A stretch of 25,797 nt of DNA from CAKSQF01 sp964582375 (GCA_964582375.1 CAZORL010000021.1:1-25797), one strand, 5' to 3'; counted from the first letter of the stretch, positions 8,181 to 15,950 are shown. Notes: generated by a model not told the origin, from the letters alone. A program made the numbers and translations.

Positions 8181-8238
8181 AGACTCTTTTCCGAAGCTTT
8201 CATAATATAATCTAAAAAATAAACATGGAGGAAAGATT

Positions 8239-9771
8239 ATGAAAAAACGCATTCTTGCCGGATTTTTGTCGGCAGTGCTCGTTGTTGCGACTGCTCTCTC
8301 GCTCGCCGCTTGCGCTGATAACAAAAAGCCTGGTCAGACGACTAAGCCGAATAACAGCGGTAACGTAACTCCCGGCACAAGTGCTGACGGCGCGCCCGTA
8401 AAGCCCACCCTGCCCTCATTCGGAACCGAGGATGAGCATGTTGTCATCAACTTTGCGGTATCCGAGGCAGATAACGACGGCTTCCACAAGCGTTCGATCG
8501 GTGACGAGGACTATGACACCGAGAACGACGTTGACGCCAAGATTCACGAAAGAAACCAGAGCATTGCCGAGGAGCTTTGCGTTGATATCGTTATTGCGGA
8601 ATACAACAACAACGGTATCCGCGGCACCGACATCGCTAAAGCACTTATCGGACAGGATGAGACATACGACGTAGTTTGCGGCGTACAGTGGACAGACTGC
8701 CAGCTCGTCCTTGACCAGGTTCTTGCCGATCTCACAATGCTTACAGATGACGACGGCAATCCCATCAACTACATCAACTTTAACGCAAAGTATTGGTCTT
8801 CCTACTACATCGACGCAATGAAGTGCGGCGAGGCTATATTCTGGCTCACAGGTGACCTTTGCCTGCGTTACACCGGCGGTTTCTACTGCTTCATCGCTAA
8901 CACTCAGCTCTACAATGAGACTCTCCAGGAGACCTACGGCGCACTTTACGACGTTGTAAAGAACGGCAAGTGGACCTATGATACCCTTCTCGAAATGTCC
9001 AAGAAAGCATTCAGAGACCTTGACGGCGACGAGAGTAAGGTAACTCGTGACGACCAGCAGGGCGTTGCTATTCCTCAGTGGGATAACATCAACGGTCTGT
9101 CTGTCGCAGCAGGCGTTGAGTACTGCGTGCGCGGCGATGACGGCTCGATCACCAACACCTTCACCAGCACCAACACCACGCTTGTAACCTTCATGAGCAA
9201 GCTTCGTGACATTTTCGTTTCCAAGACCGCATACGCAACATACGGCGGTGACTACTACGGCGCACTTATGGATCTCATGTCCGGCAATGCAGTATTCGCA
9301 TCCGCACGTCTTAACCAGGTCGAGCTTTACCTCGCCGACATGGAAGACTACATGATCGTTCCTTGTCCCAAACTCACCGAGGCTCAGAGCTATCGTTCTT
9401 CGGTTCACGACGCAGTTCAGCTTTACGGCATCAACGCTGCATCCGAGAAGATCCCTGCAGCAGCTGCAACCCTCGAACTCATGGCTTACTACAGCTATGT
9501 TAACGTTCGTCCCGTATACTACGATTCCGCTCTTAAGTTCCGTTATACGACCGACGAGTCCAGTGCCGAGATGATCGACCTTATCAGCAGCTCTGTCTAC
9601 TCCGACTTCGTTTACATTTGGCAGTTCTGCGCGACCTTCAACGATATGGGCAACCTGCTCCGTGCTCAGACAAGAAACAAGAACTTCTCGTCTACAATTA
9701 AGAGAAAAGAGGAGAGCTACAACACCGCTCTCGAAACGATCATGGAGGACCTTAAGGCACTCGATTATTGA
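8239..9771 (+). CDS. Extracellular solute-binding lipoprotein (ABC transporter type, orphan)
   Basis: 510 residues. The signal peptide has lipobox SLAAC (C25), then a T/N/G/P linker. The mature part resembles family-1-type sugar-binding proteins: EERNQ-like helices (KIHERNQSIAEELCVDI), DVVCGVQWTD, KNGKWTYDTLLEMSKKAF, and a late MEDYMIVPCPKLTEAQ segment. The binding residues cannot be read from the sequence alone. No permease or ATPase gene lies nearby, so it must work with a distant transporter or as a free binding protein. AUGGAGGAAAG gives a strong ribosome site. Codons are biased as in rpsB and tsf here (GTT Val, CGT Arg, CTT/CTC Leu), unlike the neighbouring lipoprotein genes, which suggests a very abundant protein. 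A strong terminator follows. Confidence 0.85.
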   Translation: MKKRILAGFLSAVLVVATALSLAACADNKKPGQTTKPNNSGNVTPGTSADGAPVKPTLPSFGTEDEHVVINFAVSEADNDGFHKRSIGDEDYDTENDVDAKIHERNQSIAEELCVDIVIAEYNNNGIRGTDIAKALIGQDETYDVVCGVQWTDCQLVLDQVLADLTMLTDDDGNPINYINFNAKYWSSYYIDAMKCGEAIFWLTGDLCLRYTGGFYCFIANTQLYNETLQETYGALYDVVKNGKWTYDTLLEMSKKAFRDLDGDESKVTRDDQQGVAIPQWDNINGLSVAAGVEYCVRGDDGSITNTFTSTNTTLVTFMSKLRDIFVSKTAYATYGGDYYGALMDLMSGNAVFASARLNQVELYLADMEDYMIVPCPKLTEAQSYRSSVHDAVQLYGINAASEKIPAAAATLELMAYYSYVNVRPVYYDSALKFRYTTDESSAEMIDLISSSVYSDFVYIWQFCATFNDMGNLLRAQTRNKNFSSTIKRKEESYNTALETIMEDLKALDY

Positions 9772-9806
9772 TCGACCTATCTCAGAACAATTAAATGACA
9801 GTCAGT

Positions 9807-9834
9807 CCCCACCCCGTTCTCGGGGTGGGGTTTT
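9807..9834 (+). terminator. Rho-independent terminator after the solute-binding protein gene
   Basis: CCCCACCCCG (9807-9816), loop TTCT, CGGGGTGGGG (9821-9830), then TTTTCTGTT. It is a perfect 10-bp GC-rich stem. Confidence 0.95.
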
Positions 9835-9840
9835 CTGTTA

Positions 9841-10030
9841 AATGAAGAATGAAAAATGAAAAATGAAAAACGGATAAAGGGAAGCGAGATTTNNNNNNNN
9901 NNNNNNNNNNNNNNNNNNNNNNNNNNNNNNNNNNNNNNNNNNNNNNNNNNNNNNNNNNNNNNNNNNNNNNNNNNNNNNNNNNNNNNNNNNNNGAGAGCGG
10001 TCGATTTGATGGAAATGAAAAAAATGTGAA
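9841..10030. repeat. Dispersed element E interrupted by the scaffold gap
   Basis: The left part is AATGAAG followed by three AATGAAA heptamers (9841-9868). The right part, after the N-run, is GAGAGCGGTCGATTTGATGG, matching the GGCGGTCGATTT core of element C. The middle of the element is missing because of the gap. Confidence 0.6.
9893..9992. other. Scaffold gap of 100 N
   Basis: Exactly 100 N, the usual placeholder for a gap of unknown length. The real distance and any sequence between the two flanks are unknown. The surrounding gene-free stretch, 9772-10113, otherwise contains only the terminator, element E and the promoter region of the phosphoribosyltransferase gene. Confidence 0.99.
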
Positions 10031-10067
10031 AATTTATAAAAAAGACTACCAATTTTCACTAAAATGT

Positions 10068-10075
10068 GATATAAT
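10068..10075 (+). promoter_or_regulatory. Extended -10 promoter of the phosphoribosyltransferase-aldolase pair
   Basis: TGTGATATAAT, i.e. an extended -10 with a consensus hexamer at 10070-10075. No good -35 is visible at 16-18 nt, as tolerated for extended -10 promoters. It lies about 40 nt before the ATG. Confidence 0.6.
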
Positions 10076-10113
10076 GGTCGAACAGATATAACTTAGAAGG
10101 AGCGTTGACTAAA

Positions 10114-10671
10114 ATGAGATATTATAATATGAAAATAGCGGGACTTGACAGGGCGCTTCCGCTCTGCCCGGTTAATGACGAGCTGTACATTGCGGGATTT
10201 GTCATCTTCGGCGACCCCGAGCTGACTGTCGCTTGCGCAAAGGAACTTTTGGCAAGAGCACCCGAATACGATGTGCTGATCACAGCCGAGGCAAAGGGCA
10301 TTCCGCTGGCACACGAAATGGCAAGACAGGCAGGCAATCAGAAATACATAATCGCTCGCAAGGGCAAAAAGCTTTACATGACCGATGTTTTCGGGGTCGA
10401 GGTGCACTCGATCACGACTATGGCTACACAGCATCTCTACATCGACGGTGCGGACGCCGAGCTGATGAAGGGACGCCGTGTGCTGATCGTCGATGATGTC
10501 ATATCGACCGGTCAGTCGCTGCTTGCCGTCGAAAAGCTGGTCGAAAAAGCGGGCGGCAATATCGTTGGCAGAATGGCTATCCTTGCCGAGGGAGACGCGC
10601 AGGAGCGTGCAGATATCACATATCTCGAAAAACTTCCGCTTTTTAACGTTAACGGCGAGATAATCGGCTAA
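10114..10671 (+). CDS. Phosphoribosyltransferase family protein (adenine-phosphoribosyltransferase-like, COG0503)
   Basis: 185 residues. The type I PRTase PRPP-binding signature VLIVDDVISTGQS is at about residues 123-135. The flexible-loop region RKGKKLYMTDVFGVEVHS and the opening LITAEAKGIPLAHEMAR fit the APRT/xanthine-PRT branch, which salvages a purine base with PRPP to give the nucleotide. The exact base cannot be read from the sequence, and the typical APRT N-terminus is not well matched. The start chosen is ATG 10114: AGAAGGAG ends 11 nt before it, whereas an in-frame TTG 9 nt upstream would be only 2 nt from the binding site. It is followed 22 nt later by the aldolase-like gene, likely one transcript. 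Confidence 0.82.
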   Translation: MRYYNMKIAGLDRALPLCPVNDELYIAGFVIFGDPELTVACAKELLARAPEYDVLITAEAKGIPLAHEMARQAGNQKYIIARKGKKLYMTDVFGVEVHSITTMATQHLYIDGADAELMKGRRVLIVDDVISTGQSLLAVEKLVEKAGGNIVGRMAILAEGDAQERADITYLEKLPLFNVNGEIIG

Positions 10672-10693
10672 AAAATATACAAAAGAGGGCACT

Positions 10694-11323
10694 ATGGAAT
10701 CGCTTGACCTCATAAAACGTTCGCGGCTGATAGCCGTGATAGATATGCTTGACAGATGCAGAGAAGATCTCCTCCCGATGCTCGGCGCACTGCTCAGCGG
10801 CGGAATTGTCGCTGTCGAGCTTGATTTTGCCGACCAATTCACCCCCGAGCTGATGCGTGCCGCGGCGGTGACCTTCCCCGACATACAGATCGGGGCCGGC
10901 GGACTCTATCGTGCGGACGATATCACATCGGCGATCGCCTCCGGAGCACGATTTGTGTCAAGCTTCGGATATTCACCCGAGGCGGCGTCGATCTGTCGCG
11001 AGCATGAAATTCTCTACATCCCCGGCTGTGTCACGCCGACCGAGATCACGGCGGCACTTTCGGGCGGCGTCGATCTGATCAAATTCACCCCTGCCGCCGT
11101 GTATGGCGGCATATCGGCGGTTAAAACACTCGGCAAAATGTTTCCCGATGCACCATTTGTAGTCTCGGGTGGCGTGACCGAGGATGCGCTGGGCGATTAT
11201 CTGTCCCTTCGCTCGGTCGTTGCCTGCGCCGATCCGTTCATGATAGCAGGCACTCTCGACGATACCGCCGCGATCACCGCAAGACTTGTGGAGAGGTACA
11301 GCAGAACGTTTGGATTGAAGTAG
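10694..11323 (+). CDS. KDPG/KHG aldolase family protein (Eda-like), divergent
   Basis: 209-residue class I aldolase barrel of the 2-keto-3-deoxy-6-phosphogluconate / 4-hydroxy-2-oxoglutarate type. Seen: IPGCVTPTEITAALSGG, then the Schiff-base lysine in LIKFTPA (K130), and the catalytic Glu in AVELDF (E42). In typical Eda the Glu is followed by an LRT segment whose Arg holds the substrate carboxylate. Here it reads VELDFADQF with no Arg, and the usual IGAGTV reads IGAGGL. The substrate may therefore differ from KDPG. AAAGAGGG precedes the ATG. It is probably in an operon with the phosphoribosyltransferase gene, an unusual partner. The TAG stop is followed immediately by a heptamer array (element C). 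Confidence 0.8.
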   Translation: MESLDLIKRSRLIAVIDMLDRCREDLLPMLGALLSGGIVAVELDFADQFTPELMRAAAVTFPDIQIGAGGLYRADDITSAIASGARFVSSFGYSPEAASICREHEILYIPGCVTPTEITAALSGGVDLIKFTPAAVYGGISAVKTLGKMFPDAPFVVSGGVTEDALGDYLSLRSVVACADPFMIAGTLDDTAAITARLVERYSRTFGLK

Positions 11324-11496
11324 GAATTAGAAATTGGGAATTAGGAATTTGCGAGGGTTGGGAGCGAGCAGAGATATGCACTTTTCCGTACACTCGCATG
11401 GGGGCTTGCTTCTCCCCTGCCGATTGTGTTTGTTTTGGCGGTCGATTTGCAATATATCGGCGATATTATAAACAAATCTCCCAAATTCCCAATCCC
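11324..11496. repeat. Dispersed intergenic element C with heptamer array and inverted-repeat ends
   Basis: The left end directly after the TAG stop is four heptamers: GAATTAG, AAATTGG, GAATTAG, GAATTTG (11324-11351). The right end (about 11473-11496), read on the minus strand, is GGGATTGGGAATTTGGGAG, an imperfect inverted copy of the left GGGAATTAGGAATTTGCGAG. Inside at about 11439-11472 is the core GGCGGTCGATTTGCAATATA, then TCGGCGATATTATAAAC. It fills the space between the aldolase gene and mnmA. A MITE-like structure is inference. Confidence 0.7.
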
Positions 11497-11524
11497 TCCC
11501 TCCTCAAATCCTTCGGAGAACAAT

Positions 11525-12598
11525 ATGAAAAAAGCACTGATTGCAATGAGCGGCGGCGTGGATTCGAGCGTCGCGGCTTTGCTTACCAAAAATGACGGCT
11601 ATGACTGCATCGGATGCACCATGCGCCTTTTTGACGGTCATGACGCACCCGACGACGATGCGGAGAGCACCTGCTGTTCGCTCGATGACGTCGAGGACGC
11701 AAGATCGGTCGCAAGACGCCTCTCGATGCCCTTTTACGCCTTCAATTACAAAAAAACCTTCAAAACCTGCGTTATGGACAAATTTGCGGGCGATTACAGG
11801 GACGGGCTGACCCCGAACCCCTGCCTTGATTGCAATAAATATCTGAAATTCGGCGAGCTGCTCCGCCGTGCCGAGGAACTGTCATGCGATAAGCTCGTCA
11901 CCGGACATTATGCGGTGATCGAGGAAACAAACGACGGCTTTTGCCTGAAAAAAGCGGCAGATCCGGCGAAAGATCAAAGCTATGTCCTCTACACTCTCGG
12001 GCAGACCGAGCTTTCACATTTGCTCTTTCCGCTCGGAAAACTCACCAAAAGCGAGGTTCGGGAGATCGCAAGCTCGCACGGATTTGTGACCGCCGCCAAA
12101 AAAGAGAGCCAGGATATCTGCTTCGTCCCCGATGGCAATTATGCGGCAGCCCTTGAGAAGATCACGGGGCAGGGCGAGCAGATCGGCGATTTTGTCGATA
12201 AGGACGGCAACGTCCTCGGAAAACATAAGGGGATATCGCACTACACCGTCGGTCAGCATAAGGGACTGGGACTTGTCACGCCCGAGCCGCTCTATGTCGC
12301 ATCCATCTCGCCTGCCGACCGCAGGATCACACTCTGCACAAACGAGGAGCTTTTTCGCCGAGAGTTTTCGGTCACCGATCTCTCTTTCGTCTCGGGCGAT
12401 GCACCGGGGACGACCTTCTCTGCCTCGGTCAAGATCAGATACCGCCATCGTGAATCCCCTGCTACCGTGACGATGGTCGGCGACTCGCACGCAAATGTCC
12501 TGTTCGACAACCCCGAGCGTGCCATCACTCCGGGACAGGCGGCTGTTTTCTATGACGGCGACCGCGTCATCGGCGGCGGCAGGATAGTGCGCGGATGA
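11525..12598 (+). CDS. mnmA: tRNA-specific 2-thiouridylase MnmA
   Basis: 357 residues. It adds sulfur to C2 of the wobble uridine in tRNA-Lys, -Glu and -Gln, using ATP and sulfur relayed from a cysteine desulfurase. The N-terminal PP-loop is SGGVDSS (residues 9-15). The catalytic cysteine pair is C103 in NPCLDCNKYLKF and C199 in ESQDICF. The clostridial-type STCCSLDDVEDAR is at about 48-60. The C-terminal beta-barrel includes HKGISHYTVGQHKGLGL. The start is ATG 11525 with CGGAG 6 nt upstream. A longer in-frame reading would begin inside repeat element C and adds residues no MnmA has. No promoter of its own is clear; it may be read from the upstream pair. Confidence 0.95.
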   Translation: MKKALIAMSGGVDSSVAALLTKNDGYDCIGCTMRLFDGHDAPDDDAESTCCSLDDVEDARSVARRLSMPFYAFNYKKTFKTCVMDKFAGDYRDGLTPNPCLDCNKYLKFGELLRRAEELSCDKLVTGHYAVIEETNDGFCLKKAADPAKDQSYVLYTLGQTELSHLLFPLGKLTKSEVREIASSHGFVTAAKKESQDICFVPDGNYAAALEKITGQGEQIGDFVDKDGNVLGKHKGISHYTVGQHKGLGLVTPEPLYVASISPADRRITLCTNEELFRREFSVTDLSFVSGDAPGTTFSASVKIRYRHRESPATVTMVGDSHANVLFDNPERAITPGQAAVFYDGDRVIGGGRIVRG

Positions 12599-12641
12599 AG
12601 TGCTTTTTCGGTCGAAAATCACATTCTTTTCAAATTTCCTC

Positions 12642-12670
12642 TTGACAAGTCGCCGAAAATATGGTAATAT
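12642..12670 (+). promoter_or_regulatory. Sigma-A promoter of the degV-family gene
   Basis: TTGACA (12642-12647), a 17-nt spacer, TAATAT (12665-12670). It lies about 45 nt before the ATG. Confidence 0.82.
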
Positions 12671-12715
12671 AGTGGAAGAAAATTATCTGAGATCGTTTCG
12701 AAAGGAATTATTATA

Positions 12716-13573
12716 ATGAGCAATAGGATCGTCCTCTGCGCAGACAGTACCTGTGACCTCTCGCCCGAGCTTTGCGAGAGATATAACGTTGTCATCAACC
12801 ATTTTGCGGTTATCCTCGACGAGAAGGAGTACCGTGATGGGGTGGATATCGCCCCCGATGACATTTTTGAGGCATATCGCACACGGAAGATCCTTCCCCA
12901 TACATCGGCAACAAACGTTGCTGAATATGAGACACTTTTCAAGAAATATGTGGACGAGGGATGCGATGTCATCTGCATCAACCTCGGCTCGGGACTTTCT
13001 GCCACACATAATAACGCCCGACTTGCCGCCGAGTGCTTCCCCGGACGTGTGTTTGCGGTAGACAGCGGCAACCTTTCGACCGGCTCGGGATTGCTCGTTA
13101 TCGAGGCGGCACAGATGATCGAGCAGGGCATGGCGGCAGCCGATATCGTCGATCGCCTTTATGAGATCCGCGGCAGAGTCCACGCTTCCTTCGTGCTCGA
13201 TACCCTCGAGTACCTCTATAAGGGCGGCAGATGCTCCGCGCTCGCAATGTTCGGCGCAAATGCGCTGAAGCTCCATCCGGGCATTTTGGTCGATAATAAG
13301 AGTGGCAAAATGTCGGTCGGCAAGAAATATCGCGGTTCGATGGATAAGGTCGTTCCCACATATGCCGCAGATGCGATCAATTTTGATGACATTCAGACCG
13401 ATAAGATCTTCATCACCCACTCGGGCGTTCCGCAAAAGCAGATCGACGCCGTGCGCGAGATGCTTGAGAAAAAGGCAAAATTTGACAATATATATGTAAC
13501 ACGCGCGGGATGCGGCATCACGACCCACTGCGGACCGGGTACGCTCGGCGTTCTGTTTATTACAAAAAGTTAA
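12716..13573 (+). CDS. DegV family fatty-acid-binding protein
   Basis: 285 residues. DegV/FakB-type proteins bind a fatty acid and, in many Bacillota, present it to the kinase FakA for phosphorylation before phospholipid synthesis. Seen: the N-terminal ADSTCDLSPEL, then the HTSATN segment at the place of the usual TSQPS lipid-head-group loop, GSGLSATHNNARLAA, DSGNLSTGSGLLV, and LDTLEYLYKGGRCSALAMFGANALKLHPGI (typical LxYLxKGGRI). The start ATG has AAAGGAATT upstream. No fakA is near, as is common. It has its own promoter. Confidence 0.93.
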   Translation: MSNRIVLCADSTCDLSPELCERYNVVINHFAVILDEKEYRDGVDIAPDDIFEAYRTRKILPHTSATNVAEYETLFKKYVDEGCDVICINLGSGLSATHNNARLAAECFPGRVFAVDSGNLSTGSGLLVIEAAQMIEQGMAAADIVDRLYEIRGRVHASFVLDTLEYLYKGGRCSALAMFGANALKLHPGILVDNKSGKMSVGKKYRGSMDKVVPTYAADAINFDDIQTDKIFITHSGVPQKQIDAVREMLEKKAKFDNIYVTRAGCGITTHCGPGTLGVLFITKS

Positions 13574-13576
13574 TCC

Positions 13577-13593
13577 TTGTGCAACCTGCACAA
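13577..13593. promoter_or_regulatory. 17-bp palindrome after the degV-family gene
   Basis: TTGTGCA, ACC, TGCACAA: a perfect 7-bp inverted repeat 3 nt after the TAA stop. There is no U-run, so a terminator is unlikely. TGTGCAAC recurs at 13695-13702, just downstream of the next promoter. A protein-binding site is possible. Confidence 0.35.
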
Positions 13594-13642
13594 ATTCTGA
13601 CATGTGAAATTGTTACAATCGCCGAAAAAGAGGCGGTTATAG

Positions 13643-13657
13643 CAAATTTACAATTTG
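13643..13657. promoter_or_regulatory. Palindrome just upstream of the lipoprotein promoter
   Basis: CAAATT, TAC, AATTTG: a perfect 6-bp inverted repeat ending 5 nt before the -35 hexamer. The position fits an activator or repressor site; AT-rich chance palindromes are common. Confidence 0.3.
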
Positions 13658-13661
13658 TCAA

Positions 13662-13690
13662 TTAACAAAGGGAAGAATTTGTGCTATAAT
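13662..13690 (+). promoter_or_regulatory. Sigma-A promoter of the LamG-like lipoprotein gene
   Basis: TTAACA (13662-13667), a 17-nt spacer, TATAAT (13685-13690) with TGC before it (extended -10). The leader is about 66 nt and includes a small stem, GCGGAC and GTCCGC around 13704-13721. Confidence 0.85.
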
Positions 13691-13762
13691 GATCTGTGCA
13701 ACAGCGGACGATAGTGTCCGCCGGATATAAATTTGCAAAACAAACATTGAAAGGAAAACAAA

Positions 13763-14902
13763 ATGAAAAAGATCATAGCATTACTCATGGTTGCCGCAAT
13801 GGCAGCAAGCTTTGCGGCATGCGGTGGCGGCAACAGCACGACGACGACCGATGCAGGCACACAGCCCCCTGCGGCAACGACCACGTTTAACACCACACGC
13901 AGACAGCCGAAACCGGAATCGTCCTTCAATAAAAAGGCTGAATCCGAGCTGGATGTTCAGCCTGTCGATCCGCTCACACTCCCCGTTGACCTGACCTTAG
14001 AGCAGGTCATCGGTCAGCTCCCCGAAAAGCTTTGGGTAAAAGTTCCCGCTACATTCTCGGGCAGCTCCGAAGAGCTCTTCAAGGCAGATTTCAGCTCGAT
14101 TGACGAGTTCAAGACCCTTTGGGACTACTACGACCTTGACGAGGTCGTAACCATCGAGGGCGGCAAGGCAACAAGCATCGGCGGATCGACGAGATTCATG
14201 ACCGCAGTCAAAGAGCCTGCATGGGGATTTTCGGACACCGATCACTTCACCAACTATGCTGTTAAGGCTACCCTTACCGCCATCCATGACCAGGAGGGCA
14301 ACTTCGGTCTGACCTTCCGCGCTACCGACCTCACAGGCGTAGGCCCCGATAACTACATCGGCATGTACTTCGGTATTGATGAAGATCCTTCCACCGGACA
14401 GACCTATGTCAATGTCGGAAAGAGCAACAGCGGCACATGGAACGAGCTTAAAGGCACGACCATCGAGCACGCTACCGGCACTCCTTACGAGGTCGAGATC
14501 CTCGTTTGCTTCGATAAGTATATCGTTAATGTTGACGGTGAAAAGGTTCTTGAAGGCGATATCGATCCCATCATGAATCAGGGCTCGGCAGGTTTCCGTT
14601 CCTATGTCAACTCCTTCGAGTGCTCCGATTTCTCGGTTCGTTCGCTCGGCGCTGACGACTACGCTCTCTTCGGCGGCTACTTCGATGTTCAGCTCCACGA
14701 TGTTAAGTGGTCCTGCTTCGATTACGAGCCTAAGAAGGGTAAGTACGGCTTCTTCGGTGATATCGAAGGTCTCGGCAAAACGGCTCAGACCAAGGCACTT
14801 ATCACCATCGACCCGAAGGAAAAGCCCCTGACCACCGCTCCCACAACCACCGTTGCCCCCGTAACCACCGCTCCCGCAACAAAAGCAGAGCCTGAGGCAT
14901 AA
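13763..14902 (+). CDS. Lipoprotein with concanavalin/LamG-like (DUF1080-type) domain
   Basis: 379 residues. The signal MKKIIALLMVAAMAASFAAC has its lipobox Cys at position 20, followed by a Thr/Pro/Arg linker to about residue 60. Residues about 100-310 read as a jelly-roll: FKADFSSIDEFKTLWDYYD, YAVKATLTAIHDQEGNFGLT, DNYIGMYFGID, TPYEVEILVCFDKYIVNVDG, GSAGFRSYVNSFECSDFSV. This follows the order of strands in DUF1080/LamG-like carbohydrate-associated domains. The C-terminus is a Pro/Thr-rich tail (TTAPTTTVAPVTTAPATK), possibly spanning cell-wall material. AAAGGAAA is 9 nt upstream. Codon use (GTT, CGT, CTC/CTT, AAG) matches rpsB/tsf, pointing to high expression. Function unknown; a surface glycan-binding role is inference. 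Confidence 0.78.
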   Translation: MKKIIALLMVAAMAASFAACGGGNSTTTTDAGTQPPAATTTFNTTRRQPKPESSFNKKAESELDVQPVDPLTLPVDLTLEQVIGQLPEKLWVKVPATFSGSSEELFKADFSSIDEFKTLWDYYDLDEVVTIEGGKATSIGGSTRFMTAVKEPAWGFSDTDHFTNYAVKATLTAIHDQEGNFGLTFRATDLTGVGPDNYIGMYFGIDEDPSTGQTYVNVGKSNSGTWNELKGTTIEHATGTPYEVEILVCFDKYIVNVDGEKVLEGDIDPIMNQGSAGFRSYVNSFECSDFSVRSLGADDYALFGGYFDVQLHDVKWSCFDYEPKKGKYGFFGDIEGLGKTAQTKALITIDPKEKPLTTAPTTTVAPVTTAPATKAEPEA

Positions 14903-14961
14903 GGGAACTCTACATTATATTAATATATATACCTGAATTTGCCCGAATAACGGCAAAATGA

Positions 14962-15000
14962 AAAAACAGACCGTCTGCGGCGAGCATTCGGTCTGTTTTT
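14962..15000 (+). terminator. Hairpin with U-run between the lipoprotein and LysR genes (terminator or attenuator)
   Basis: AAAAACAGACCG (14962-14973) and CGGTCTGTTTTT (14989-15000): a perfect 12-bp inverted repeat with a 15-nt loop, A-run on one side and T-run on the other, so it could work in both directions. It ends only 26 nt before the LysR-type start codon and lies 60 nt after the lipoprotein stop. Confidence 0.85.
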
Positions 15001-15026
15001 GCACAAACGGAGACGATCAAACAATT

Positions 15027-15950
15027 ATGAATTTGTTGCATATGAAATACGCGGTCGAGGTCGCAAATACCCGATCGATCAATAAAGCCGCCGAGACGCT
15101 CTACGTCGGTCAGTCGGCACTCTCAAGGGCGATAAAAGAGCTTGAGAGCACGCTCGGCACAAAGCTTTTCGAACGCTCGACCAAGGGCGTCACCCTGACC
15201 CCCGAGGGTGAGCTGTTTGTCAGATACGCAAGGACCGTGCTCGAACAGGTGGACGATCTTGAGGCGATGTTCAAGGTCGGCACGGTCGAGAGAAAGAGAT
15301 TTTCGCTCGCCTCGACACGCGCAAGCTATGTCGCCGCCGCGTTTGCCGAATTTTCGAAAAGTATGACCACCCCTGCCGAGCTGATCTATACCGAGGTCAG
15401 CTCGATGCAGGCACTGCGTTCGGTCGCCGCCGACGAATATAAGCTGGGACTCGTGCGCTATGCCGATTGCTACGAGAATTACTACAGCTCGGTCGTCAGC
15501 GCACGAGGACTCGTCGGTCAGCATATCGGCGAGTTTCCGTATAAGATAGTGTTCAGCACCGACAGTCCGCTCGCAAAAAAGGAGACGATCACCCCCGATG
15601 ACCTTTCGGGACTGACTCGGATCGAACACGCCGATCCCTATCTGCCCTCTCCGCCATCCGAGATGAAGAAGGTCGGTACATCCCCTTCACCCGAGCGCAG
15701 GATCTTTGTCTTCGAACGTGCAAGCAGGTTCGAGATCCTCTCCAAAAATCCGCACACATATACATGGGTCTCGCCCATCCCTGTCGACGTGCTCGACCGC
15801 TATAACCTCACCGAACGCTTTGTCGAAGGCGAGGATCGAGTCTATCGTGACGTCCTCATCCGCCGTGCCGATTACCGCCTCACCGATGTCGACCGCAAAT
15901 TCGTCGAGGAGCTGATGAAGGCAAAGGAGAAATTAGGGGTCGGGAATTAG
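15027..15950 (+). CDS. LysR-type transcriptional regulator
   Basis: 307 residues. The N-terminal winged helix-turn-helix typical of LTTRs is seen: MNLLHMKYAVEVANTRSINK, then AAETLYVGQSALSRAIKELE, GTKLFERSTKGVTLTPEGE. A linker helix and an effector domain follow (RFSLASTRASYVAAAF onward), ending near VDRKFVEELMKAKEK. The target and effector are unknown. The start is set at ATG 15027, where LTTRs begin. An in-frame ATG at 14958 would place the terminator hairpin inside the coding region and has no ribosome site. The last seven sense codons and the TAG stop lie in sequence with the 7-bp repeat style of element D, so the natural C-terminus may have been altered by the element. No promoter fits between the hairpin and the ATG. 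Confidence 0.9.
   Translation: MNLLHMKYAVEVANTRSINKAAETLYVGQSALSRAIKELESTLGTKLFERSTKGVTLTPEGELFVRYARTVLEQVDDLEAMFKVGTVERKRFSLASTRASYVAAAFAEFSKSMTTPAELIYTEVSSMQALRSVAADEYKLGLVRYADCYENYYSSVVSARGLVGQHIGEFPYKIVFSTDSPLAKKETITPDDLSGLTRIEHADPYLPSPPSEMKKVGTSPSPERRIFVFERASRFEILSKNPHTYTWVSPIPVDVLDRYNLTERFVEGEDRVYRDVLIRRADYRLTDVDRKFVEELMKAKEKLGVGN

Larger units (their letters stand above)
7797..8238. other. 442-bp divergent intergenic region
   Basis: Lies between the minus-strand peptidase lipoprotein and the plus-strand solute-binding protein. It holds one promoter for each direction (separate entries), a decayed element H (7882-7940) and a leader hairpin at 8141-8180. Between about 7945 and 8085 I see no gene, hairpin or repeat. 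Confidence 0.7.

Noticed and set aside
9777..10059. Minus-strand open frames running through the N-run
   Set aside because: They exist only because N codons are not read as stops. The readable parts are terminator and repeat sequence.
14958..15026. N-terminal extension of the LysR regulator
   Set aside because: It would encode the terminator hairpin, has no ribosome site, and LysR proteins begin right before the helix-turn-helix.
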